A stretch of DNA of 7,527 nt from Acidobacteriota bacterium (GTDB lineage: Bacteria > Acidobacteriota > Terriglobia > Terriglobales > Acidobacteriaceae): contig JAJZNH010000772.1 in NCBI GenBank assembly GCA_021811745.1, forward strand, positions 1 through 7,527, written 5' to 3'. A program made the translations under genes and the position numbers. The notes under the pieces were generated by a model, which saw only the letters and a list, made by a program, of their open reading frames with translations, was not told where the DNA came from and did no database searches. Below, piece after piece: positions 1 to 6,568 of the stretch (position 1 is the stretch's first letter; every line of letters begins with the position of its first letter).

Positions 1-88
1 GATCTAGTTGCAACTCCGGCTGGGAAAGGTCCGAAAGCAGCGCGGTTCGTCCCAGCACTGCGGCCAGGTCGGTGCGGTCGGCGGTCAC
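1..88 (-). CDS. Crp/Fnr-type cyclic-nucleotide-binding regulator, N-terminal fragment
   Basis: Read on the minus strand, a GTG at 88-86 opens a frame that runs off the left edge. It encodes about 29 residues: MTADRTDLAAVLGRTALL followed by SDLSQPELQLD. The pattern of a short polar start, a helix 'LAAVL..T.LLSDLSQPEL' and then the start of a beta roll is the usual beginning of a cNMP-binding domain in Crp/Fnr transcription factors, where it reads 'L...LF..LS..EL'. An in-frame TAG lies four codons upstream, so GTG is the first possible start. No Shine-Dalgarno sequence is present. An extended -10 (TGgTAGAAT) ends about 7 bases before the GTG, so the message may be leaderless. The gene diverges from the radical SAM gene and shares a palindromic operator with it. 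Only the N-terminus is visible, so the family call is an inference. The DNA-binding domain is outside the window. Confidence 0.5.
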   Translation of the reverse strand, partial: MTADRTDLAAVLGRTALLSDLSQPELQLD

Positions 89-94
89 GGAGGA

Positions 95-103
95 ATTCTA
101 CCA
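95..103 (-). promoter_or_regulatory. Extended -10 of the leftward regulator gene
   Basis: On the minus strand the bases read TGgTAGAAT, an extended -10 with hexamer TAGAAT at 100-95. The predicted transcription start is at about 88-89, which is the first base of the GTG codon and implies a leaderless transcript. There is no clear -35. Its place is taken by the palindrome at 118-129. Confidence 0.35.
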
Positions 104-117
104 GTGCGCAAGCCGGA

Positions 118-129
118 TGACTTAAGTCA
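118..129. promoter_or_regulatory. 12-bp perfect palindrome, candidate Crp/Fnr-family operator
   Basis: TGACTTAAGTCA is a perfect dyad centred at 123.5. Its half-site spacing (TGAC-N4-GTCA) matches the TTGAy-N4-rTCAA sites used by Fnr/Dnr-type members of the Crp family, except that the outermost T/A pair is A/C here. It lies between a minus-strand gene that looks like a Crp/Fnr regulator and the plus-strand radical SAM gene. It is 24 to 25 bases from each of the two divergent -10 boxes, so it occupies both -35 positions. Joint control of both genes and autoregulation are inferred. The position could mean repression or atypical class II activation. Confidence 0.5.
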
Positions 130-147
130 CTGCGCACCTTGCGCCCG

Positions 148-153
148 TATATT
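148..153 (+). promoter_or_regulatory. -10 box of the radical SAM gene
   Basis: TATATT lies 11 bases before the ATG, giving a predicted start of transcription at about 160-165. The leader would be 0 to 5 bases long, which agrees with the lack of a Shine-Dalgarno sequence. The -35 region has no TTGACA-like hexamer and is occupied by the palindrome at 118-129, which suggests factor-dependent transcription. Confidence 0.35.
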
Positions 154-164
154 CTCATAGGCTC

Positions 165-1310
165 ATGAATCCGCAGATCAACACGACCGACTTCGACGAA
201 CGGCCTTTCCTGGCCATTTGGGAAGTGACCCAGGCCTGCGACCTGGCTTGCGTACACTGCCGCGCCTCCGCCCAGCCGGATCGCCATCCTGACGAGTTGA
301 CCACCGAGGAAGGCAAGCGCCTGATCGGCCAGATTGCGGCGCTGCGGGTTCCGGTGTTTGTGCTCACCGGCGGCGACCCCATCAAGCGGCCGGACCTTTT
401 CGAGCTGATCGGCCACGCCCGTGCGAATGACGTGCATGTTTCGCTCACCCCGAGCGCGACGCCCCTGCTCACCCGGGACATGGTTTATCGCCTCAAAGAC
501 GCCGGCCTGGCGCGGCTGGCCGTGAGCATGGACGGCGCTTCGGCCGCGACCCACGACGCCTTTCGCGGCATGAGCGGCTCGTTTGCGCGCACGCTCGACG
601 CCGTGCGCTGGGCCAACGAAGCGGGCCTGCCCGTGCAGATCAACACTACCTTCAGCCGCCGCAACCTCGGCGAGATCGATGCGATTGTGGCGCTGATGGA
701 GCAGTTGAAGATCACGCTGTGGAGCGTGTTTTTCCTTGTGCCTACCGGCCGCGGCAAGCTCGACGACCTGCTCAGCGCCGAGGAATTCGAGCAGGTCTTC
801 GCCCGGCTGTACCAGCTTTCGCGCAGCGCCTCGTTCGACATCAAGACCACCGAGGCGCAGCATTACCGCCGCTTTGTACTGCAGCAGAAGGTGGCGGAGC
901 GCAACCGCGGCACGCGGCCGGAAGCCGCGGCCAAGGTGGAGGATACGGTGGGCCGGGCGCCGCGCGGACTCAACGACGGCAAGGGCTTCGTCTTCATCTC
1001 GCATACCGGGGAGGTTTTCCCCAGCGGGTTTCTTCCGCTCACGGCCGGAAACATCCGCAACCAGCCGCTGGCGCAGATCTACCGGGAGTCGCCGCTCTTC
1101 CAGTCGCTGCGCGACACCTCGCGCCTGGAAGGCAAGTGCGGTGCTTGCGAGTTCCGAAACATCTGTGGCGGTTCGCGCGCTCGCGCCTACGCACTCACCG
1201 GCAACCCGCTGGGCGAGGAGCCTTGCTGCGTGTATGTCCCGCGCGGCTATCGCCTTCCGCCCGCACAAGCGCCAAAACCTGCGCGCCTGCACGTTTTGCA
1301 AGGGGCCTGA
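165..1310 (+). CDS. Radical SAM/SPASM domain protein (TIGR04053-like, NirJ/AhbD-related)
   Basis: This is a 381-residue cytosolic iron-sulfur enzyme. The N-terminal radical SAM domain carries C25-x3-C29-x2-C32 within 'WEVTQACDLACVHCRA', which binds the [4Fe-4S] cluster that cleaves S-adenosylmethionine. It is followed by the SAM-contact motif GGDP (69-72). A C-terminal SPASM segment begins at C325 and runs C325-x2-C328-x5-C334, then C354 and C355; it would hold one or two auxiliary clusters. The 'WEVT..C.L.C.HCRA' opening and the 'CGACEFRNICGGSRARAYA' tail resemble the tetrapyrrole-modifying NirJ/AhbD enzymes and the uncharacterised TIGR04053 set. No heme d1 genes or RiPP precursor are visible, so the substrate is unknown. 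ATG 165 is the only sensible start; there is no Shine-Dalgarno sequence. The divergent Crp/Fnr-like gene and shared operator suggest redox- or NO-linked control, which is an inference. The frame is intact. Confident for class, not for reaction. Confidence 0.85.
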   Translation: MNPQINTTDFDERPFLAIWEVTQACDLACVHCRASAQPDRHPDELTTEEGKRLIGQIAALRVPVFVLTGGDPIKRPDLFELIGHARANDVHVSLTPSATPLLTRDMVYRLKDAGLARLAVSMDGASAATHDAFRGMSGSFARTLDAVRWANEAGLPVQINTTFSRRNLGEIDAIVALMEQLKITLWSVFFLVPTGRGKLDDLLSAEEFEQVFARLYQLSRSASFDIKTTEAQHYRRFVLQQKVAERNRGTRPEAAAKVEDTVGRAPRGLNDGKGFVFISHTGEVFPSGFLPLTAGNIRNQPLAQIYRESPLFQSLRDTSRLEGKCGACEFRNICGGSRARAYALTGNPLGEEPCCVYVPRGYRLPPAQAPKPARLHVLQGA

Positions 1311-1332
1311 GGGCCTCGGCAGCCCCCTCCGC

Positions 1333-1338
1333 TACAAT
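1333..1338 (+). promoter_or_regulatory. -10 box of guaB
   Basis: TACAAT lies 25 bases before the guaB ATG at 1364, predicting a start of transcription at about 1345 and a leader of about 19 bases. No convincing -35 is seen at the correct distance (AGGGCC at 1310-1315). It falls in the 53-base gap after the radical SAM gene, so guaB probably has its own promoter. Confidence 0.4.
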
Positions 1339-1363
1339 ATTGTGAAGCGCCCCCCGGCGAATC

Positions 1364-2906
<1,543 letters not shown>

Positions 2907-2917
<11 letters not shown>

Positions 2918-3142
2918 CCAGCGCGACGCTGCAGCCGTTCAGAACATGGTGGCCGGTAGCGCTGGGCGTGCTGGTCATCGGCATCGAGTCCACTCCCTAT
3001 CTGGGCTCCGACGAGACCTCGGGCCCTTTGCGCAGACTCTTTGAAGCCCTCTTCGGACCGATAGGCGAATGTCCTCTGCCTGTTCACCTATCTCTTCCTT
3101 CGTTTTGCGCACCCCGACCGTCTGAATCGCGCAGTCTCTTAG
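2907..3142 (+). pseudogene. VanZ-family membrane protein remnant, frameshifted and internally deleted
   Basis: An ATG at 2907, overlapping the last 11 bases of guaB in another frame, starts [11 protein letters not shown]. The reading then has to move by one base near 2937-2946 to give 'RTWWPVALGVLVIGIESTP' and then 'YLGSDETSGPLRRLFEALFGPI' (about 2943-3063). That is the usual VanZ N-terminus: first membrane helix, then the FGP turn. The central part of the domain, with its conserved 'H...RK.GH' segment and middle helices, is absent. From 3065, in yet another frame, 'ANVLCLFTYLFLRF' plus 'AHPDRLNRAVS' ends at TAG 3140-3142, which looks like the last VanZ helix and basic tail. So both ends survive while perhaps 60 to 70 residues are gone. 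VanZ-like proteins are linked to teicoplanin resistance in enterococci, but most homologues are uncharacterised. The start-stop overlap suggests former co-transcription with guaB. Homology was judged by eye. Confidence 0.6.
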
Positions 3143-3223
3143 TCAGTATGGGGTGACCGGTTCTCTGCGCGATGCGTGGCTTAGGCATTGTCCATATGAT
3201 GAAGTTGAATAGCTGATCCGCCC

Positions 3224-3418
3224 TTCGACTGTTTTTGTCTCGACAACAAAAGCCTATCGAATCAGACGGGCCGGCTCTTTTGCTTCTCAGCCAGCGAAGC
3301 GGACGCGGGCTCCGATGGAGACCGGCCCGCGAAGGAATCACCGGCTGCGACTCATCCCAACCGATGAGGACCGGCGACAGCCTCGAAACCTGTTCCCGGT
3401 TTCTGTTTGTTCCATCGG
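3224..3418 (+). ncRNA. Candidate structured RNA: five successive hairpins plus a possible pseudoknot
   Basis: Inverted repeats follow one another with little gap. P1 pairs TTCGA 3224-3228 with TCGAA 3257-3261 around TTTTTGT 3232-3238 with ACAAAAG 3246-3252. P2 pairs GCTTC 3282-3286 with GAAGC 3296-3300. P3 pairs CGCGGGC 3304-3310 with GCCCGCG 3325-3331. P4 pairs CCGG 3341-3344 with CCGG 3371-3374, enclosing CTCATC 3351-3356 with GATGAG 3363-3368. P5 pairs GAAACC 3385-3390 with GGTTTC 3398-3403. The P3 loop (CCGATGGA, 3312-3319) is complementary to TCCATCGG at 3411-3418, as in a pseudoknot. No known riboswitch or RNA class was recognised, no promoter was assigned, and the strand is uncertain. 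Short stems can arise by chance in GC-rich DNA. Confidence 0.22.
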
Positions 3419-3544
3419 CTGGATAGATCGCCCATGCTCGAAAAAACTCACTGGACAAAGCGCGGCGAAGTTGCCTCCATATCAACTCTTGCGCCCTCGG
3501 CTACCCACACATTCTGCGGAAGAACCGGAATAGCGTGCGTCGAG

Positions 3545-3654
3545 ACACAGAAATTTTCTCTGGACGACCAAGAGGTGAGGCTTTAATAAAACTGTTCACA
3601 GAAATCCGATTCTTACTGTCGATGTTCCTTGGGTATCCGCCAACATTTCTGTGT
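3545..3654. repeat. Three copies of CACAGAAAT (two direct, one inverted)
   Basis: CACAGAAAT occurs at 3546-3554 and 3597-3605, and its reverse complement ATTTCTGTG at 3645-3653. The first and third copies extend to a perfect 10-bp inverted pair (ACACAGAAAT and ATTTCTGTGT). The copies start 51 and 48 bases apart. All are in non-coding DNA 130 to 240 bases upstream of yifB. They could be protein-binding sites or fragments of a decayed mobile element; no transposase is seen. Confidence 0.4.
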
Positions 3655-3741
3655 ATGAAAGGCTGCAATGTTGTGCAGAAAACCGTTAAGACGGGCATCG
3701 GCACTCGTGCACACGGGCGAGTTTTGTGGCCAAAGCAGTGG

Positions 3742-3769
3742 TTGACCCACCTTTTCTTCCTGTTACACT
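3742..3769 (+). promoter_or_regulatory. sigma70-type promoter of yifB/comM
   Basis: TTGACC (3742-3747) is separated by 16 bases from TACACT (3764-3769), which is preceded by TGt to form an extended -10. Transcription should begin at about 3776, only about 11 bases before the ATG at 3787. This places the yifB start at 3787 rather than at upstream in-frame codons and means the message has almost no leader. Confidence 0.6.
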
Positions 3770-3786
3770 TATCCCAATACCTCGCC

Positions 3787-5343
3787 ATGCTTTTCAAGGC
3801 TCTCAGCGCCGCCGTTTATGGCATCGATGCCAATCTCATTGATGTCGAGGTTGACTATAGTGGCATCGTCTCGAACGAGGACCATTTCCACACCGTGGGC
3901 CTTCCCGATGCCGCCGTACGCGAGAGCCGCGACCGCGTGCGCGCCGCCATCAAGAACTCCGGCTACACGATTCCGCCCACCTTCATCACCATCAACCTGG
4001 CCCCCGCCGATCTGAAGAAGGAAGGATCGGGCTTCGACCTACCTATCGCCGTGGGGATTCTCGGTGCGTACGGCGCGCTCAAGACGAGCGATCTGAGCCG
4101 CTTCTTGTTTGTGGGCGAACTGGGGCTCGACGGCGGGGTGCGGTCAGTGCCAGGCATTCTGCCGATGGCGGTGTTGGCACGTGAGAAGCATATTCCCAAC
4201 CTGATTCTTCCCACTGCCAACGCCGCCGAGGCCGCGGTCGTTGAGGATGTCAACGTCTATCCCGTTTCATCGCTCCTTGATGTGCTCGAACTACTCAATA
4301 CGTCCGTAGTCGGCATCATCCAGCGTGAACCGTTTCGCATCTCGACGGACACACTGCTTGGCGAACTCCAGCATTTTAGCGTTGATTTTTGCGACGTACG
4401 CGGCCAGCAGACGGCGAAGCGTGCGCTGGAGGTGGCTGCAGCGGGGAGCCACAACATTCTCATGATCGGGCCGCCCGGATCAGGCAAGACGATGCTTGCC
4501 AAGCGGTTGCCGTCGATTCTCACGCCTCTCACCTTCGAGGAAGCGCTCGAAACCACGAAGATTCACTCCGTGGCTGGCGTCCTCAATGGCGACGGTGTCG
4601 TTACCCAGCGCCCGTTTCGCTCGCCCCACCACACGATTTCCGACGCCGGCCTCATCGGCGGCGGCATTGTGCCGCGCCCCGGTGAGGTCTCGCTCGCCCA
4701 CAACGGACTGCTCTTCCTCGACGAATTGCCGGAGTTCCCGCGCAATGTCCTTGAGGTGATGCGCCAGCCGCTCGAGGACCACACCGTCACCATCGCGCGC
4801 GCATCGATGTCGCTAAGCTTTCCGGCCCGGTTCATGCTTGCTGCTGCTATGAATCCATGCCCTTGTGGATGGCATAATGACCGCTCGCGAGAATGTCTCT
4901 GTACCCCACCCATGATCCAACGGTACGTCGCAAAGATCTCCGGGCCACTCCTCGACCGAATCGACATCCATATCGAGGTGCCGGCGGTACAGTACAAGGA
5001 ACTGCGTGGCGGAGCAGCCGCCGAAGGCTCCGCCCAGATTCGTACCCGCGTGATGGCCGCGCGCGAACGGCAGCGCGAACGGTTCAAGAACCATGGTGAA
5101 ACCATCTATGCCAACGCACAAATGACCACCCGGCAGATACGGACGTACTGCGAACTCGGCGCTGATGCCGAACGGCTCCTGGAGCGTGCCATGCAACAGC
5201 AGGGACTCACCGCGCGCGCCCACGACCGCATTCTGAAGGTTGCCCGCACCATCGCAGATCTGGAAGGTGCCGAACACCTCGCGGTCCCGCATCTGGCCGA
5301 AGCCATCCAATACCGCACGCTCGACCGCAGCTATTGGGCTTAA
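3787..5343 (+). CDS. comM: YifB/ComM family Mg-chelatase-like AAA+ ATPase
   Basis: The 518-residue cytosolic AAA+ protein belongs to the YifB/ComM family. In Vibrio, ComM is a hexameric helicase that promotes branch migration when transformed DNA is integrated; in other bacteria the role is presumed similar. The N-terminal ChlI-like domain (about 1-165) opens with '[20 protein letters not shown]' and includes '[19 protein letters not shown]' and '[19 protein letters not shown]'. The Mg-chelatase ATPase core follows, with Walker A GPPGSGKT (228-235, K234), the '[17 protein letters not shown]' segment, Walker B LLFLDE (D312, E313), and 'NPCPCGW...CLCTPP' with paired cysteines, then '[15 protein letters not shown]'. 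The C-terminal Mg-chelatase domain ends '[16 protein letters not shown]'. The frame extends upstream to 3535, but that part has no family similarity and the promoter at 3742-3769 lies within it, so ATG 3787 is chosen; length then matches the usual 500-515. No Shine-Dalgarno sequence is present. The gene is intact and monocistronic in appearance. Confidence 0.93.
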   Translation: MLFKALSAAVYGIDANLIDVEVDYSGIVSNEDHFHTVGLPDAAVRESRDRVRAAIKNSGYTIPPTFITINLAPADLKKEGSGFDLPIAVGILGAYGALKTSDLSRFLFVGELGLDGGVRSVPGILPMAVLAREKHIPNLILPTANAAEAAVVEDVNVYPVSSLLDVLELLNTSVVGIIQREPFRISTDTLLGELQHFSVDFCDVRGQQTAKRALEVAAAGSHNILMIGPPGSGKTMLAKRLPSILTPLTFEEALETTKIHSVAGVLNGDGVVTQRPFRSPHHTISDAGLIGGGIVPRPGEVSLAHNGLLFLDELPEFPRNVLEVMRQPLEDHTVTIARASMSLSFPARFMLAAAMNPCPCGWHNDRSRECLCTPPMIQRYVAKISGPLLDRIDIHIEVPAVQYKELRGGAAAEGSAQIRTRVMAARERQRERFKNHGETIYANAQMTTRQIRTYCELGADAERLLERAMQQQGLTARAHDRILKVARTIADLEGAEHLAVPHLAEAIQYRTLDRSYWA

Positions 5344-5432
5344 GGATACCGGCGGCAAGGGCCGTAATCCATCCCGAGGAAGCGCAACGTGCAATCCCGC
5401 ACTGCTGATCGCGCAGAGGCGGTCGCGCACAG

Positions 5433-5460
5433 TTGACCCTTTGCGGCAACGCTATATACT
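5433..5460 (+). promoter_or_regulatory. sigma70-type promoter upstream of the ATPase remnant
   Basis: TTGACC (5433-5438) and TATACT (5455-5460) are separated by 16 bases, predicting a start at about 5467, some 45 bases before the ATG at 5512. A small dyad (ATCGC 5498-5502, GCGAT 5506-5510) directly precedes that ATG. The promoter looks functional although the gene it served is broken. The rest of 5344-5511 shows no gene and no convincing terminator. Confidence 0.5.
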
Positions 5461-5511
5461 TCATTGCACACGGAGCCCCCGGCCCCTCAATTACGAGATC
5501 GCAACGCGATA

Positions 5512-6160
5512 ATGGGAAGTACTTCCATCAACCTTCAACCCTCGCCCGCATTCCGGCTCCCCGTTTCTGCGCTCCATCGGCACAACGGAGGTCCGCCCGA
5601 ACCGTTTCCCGTTCACCATTCCCGCGCTGTATCGGGGATTGCACCTGCGGATTTCGAGGCTCGTGACAATTCTCATGGGAGAAAACGGTTCAGGGAAATC
5701 GACGGTCTTGGAGGGTATCGCGGCGAAGTGCGGTTTCAACTTGATGGGCGGCAATCGTAACCACAACGACTCCCAGGATCGACAGAACCCGGAGACCGCG
5801 CCGTTTCTGCGCCTCTGATGGAGCGAAAAAGTCAGCGACGGATTCTTCATGCGCGCGGAGAGTTGATTCAGCTTCGCAAGCTACCTCGATATCCTCGAAG
5901 CCGGCGGCCTCGGTGCATTGCGTGGCTATGGGGGCAAATCGCTCCATGCGCAGTCGCACGGCGAAGCATTCTTGTCGCACTTCCAGAATCGGTTCCGCAA
6001 GGGGCTCTATCTTCTCGACGAACCCGAGGCCGCACGATCGCCTCAGCGGCAACTCGCGTTCGCGCGGATCATCCACGACCTTGAAAAGGCCGCTCAGGCC
6101 CAGTTCATCAGCAGTTCCTCGGCGCGCCAGAACGTTATTTTGCCACCTCTTCTCGGATGA
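5512..6160 (+). pseudogene. AAA/ABC-type ATPase pseudogene (SMC/RecF-like, QSHGE signature)
   Basis: ATG 5512 starts 'MGSTSINLQPSPAF', then the frame must change near 5552-5566 to reach 'FLRSIGTTEVRPNRFPFTIP'. From there one frame carries Walker A GENGSGKST (5678-5704), 'GIAAKCGFNLMGGNRNHN', 'DGFFMRAES', 'GYGGKSLHAQSHGEAF' with the QSHGE signature (5951-5965), and Walker B 'LYLLDEPEA' (6005-6031, D at 6017, E at 6020). These are the elements, in order, of small stand-alone ABC-like ATPases whose partners are mostly unknown. Damage is clear: in-frame TGA at 5816-5818 (where relatives have about 'RLSW') and 5864-5866 (in place of Phe in 'RAESFF'), Arg for Leu in 'EAALSPQRQ', and loss of the switch histidine in 'ISSHSP', which reads 'ISSSSARQ'. 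A third TGA closes the frame at 6158-6160. A functional protein is unlikely without recoding. Confidence 0.75.
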
Positions 6161-6415
6161 GGCCGAGAGGTTTTGGCGGAATTCCATGGTCAAGGATTTC
6201 TGGCCAGGAGCCTCCCCGGAAATCCGAACGCTGAGGAGATTCGCAAGGAGTATCTTGAACGTTGGCTGAAGCACGCCTCAGCCGCGACACGGAAAAAAGG
6301 CGAATACCACAAGGTCGGGCATGGCTTTGAACTGCTGGCGCCGAACGATCCTGCGAAGCTGGAGAAGGCTTCGCTCCGCGCCAGATGCTTGAATGATTTT
6401 CTGCGTGCATTGTAG
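6161..6415 (+). pseudogene. Unrecognised coding-like tail in frame with the ATPase remnant
   Basis: Immediately after the TGA at 6158-6160 the same frame stays open for 84 codons to TAG 6413-6415. It encodes 'GREVLAEFHGQGFLARSL' then 'PGNPNAEEIRKEYLERWLKH', 'ASAATRKKGEYHKVGHGFE' and 'LLAPNDPAKLEKASLRARCL', ending NDFLRAL. The latter two thirds look like genuine basic, helical protein, but I do not recognise a family, and it does not match the C-terminus expected for the upstream ATPase ('YEDTEHY..TR.FL'-like). There is no ATG or Shine-Dalgarno sequence at its beginning; the first possible start is TTG at 6173. It is probably the 3' part of a different gene joined by deletion, or a small gene that has lost its start. 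Confidence 0.35.
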
Positions 6416-6474
6416 TCGCGCGTTCAGCGGGCGGGTCTGCCGACGAGCAGGTGCCAATCCTGCGCCCGATGCGT

Positions 6475-6480
6475 TACAGT
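6475..6480 (+). promoter_or_regulatory. Possible -10 of the MFS gene
   Basis: TACAGT within 'GCGTTACAGTGCAAG' resembles the TACAAT box of guaB. A weak -35 (GTGCCA, 6451-6456) lies 18 bases upstream. The leader to the ATG at 6569 would be about 80 bases. Nothing else was found in the 153-base gap 6416-6568. Confidence 0.25.
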
Positions 6481-6559
6481 GCAAGGCAGCCTGATTCTAT
6501 CCACAGCAGGGCTGCGAAGATTCGATCTGGTCTCACTCTATTGGAATTAGATTTTCCGC

Positions 6560-6565
6560 GGAGGG
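6560..6565 (+). promoter_or_regulatory. Ribosome binding site deciding the MFS start
   Basis: GGAGGG sits 3 bases before ATG 6569. The spacing is shorter than usual, but it is the best Shine-Dalgarno sequence at any plus-strand gene here and fixes the start of the transporter. Confidence 0.6.
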
Positions 6566-6568
6566 CCG

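Larger units (their letters stand above)
3143..3786. other. Long gene-free region upstream of yifB
   Basis: No open frame here on either strand looks like a protein. The frames present have no recognisable domain and odd composition. The region is less GC-rich than its neighbours, especially 3420-3760. It contains a run of inverted repeats at 3224-3418, three copies of a 9-mer between 3546 and 3653, and the yifB promoter at 3742-3769. It may be the eroded remains of genes, a structured RNA, or both. Confidence 0.5.

Noticed and set aside
104..160. 18-codon frame (GTG start, GGAGG 10 bases upstream) with a CAPC motif just before the radical SAM gene, considered as a precursor peptide
   Set aside because: Too short for a typical precursor, has no promoter of its own, and overlaps the operator palindrome and the -10 box of the downstream gene.
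1301..1328. Possible terminator hairpin after the radical SAM gene (AGGGGC with GCCCCCT)
   Set aside because: Imperfect stem with a long loop and no T-run.
3235..3246. TTGTC-TC-GACAA dyad as a repressor operator
   Set aside because: No gene start follows within promoter distance, and the bases are equally well explained as part of the first hairpin of the 3224-3418 cluster.
3084..3485. 133-residue minus-strand open frame in the gap after guaB
   Set aside because: No recognisable motif, overlaps the VanZ remnant on the other strand, and no start signals.
3535..3786. 84-residue N-terminal extension of YifB in the same open frame
   Set aside because: No family similarity, composition unlike the rest of the protein, and the best promoter lies inside it; the canonical YifB N-terminus begins at 3787.
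5690..6274. 194-residue minus-strand open frame across the ATPase remnant
   Set aside because: The opposite strand carries recognisable Walker A, signature and Walker B motifs; the minus frame has none.
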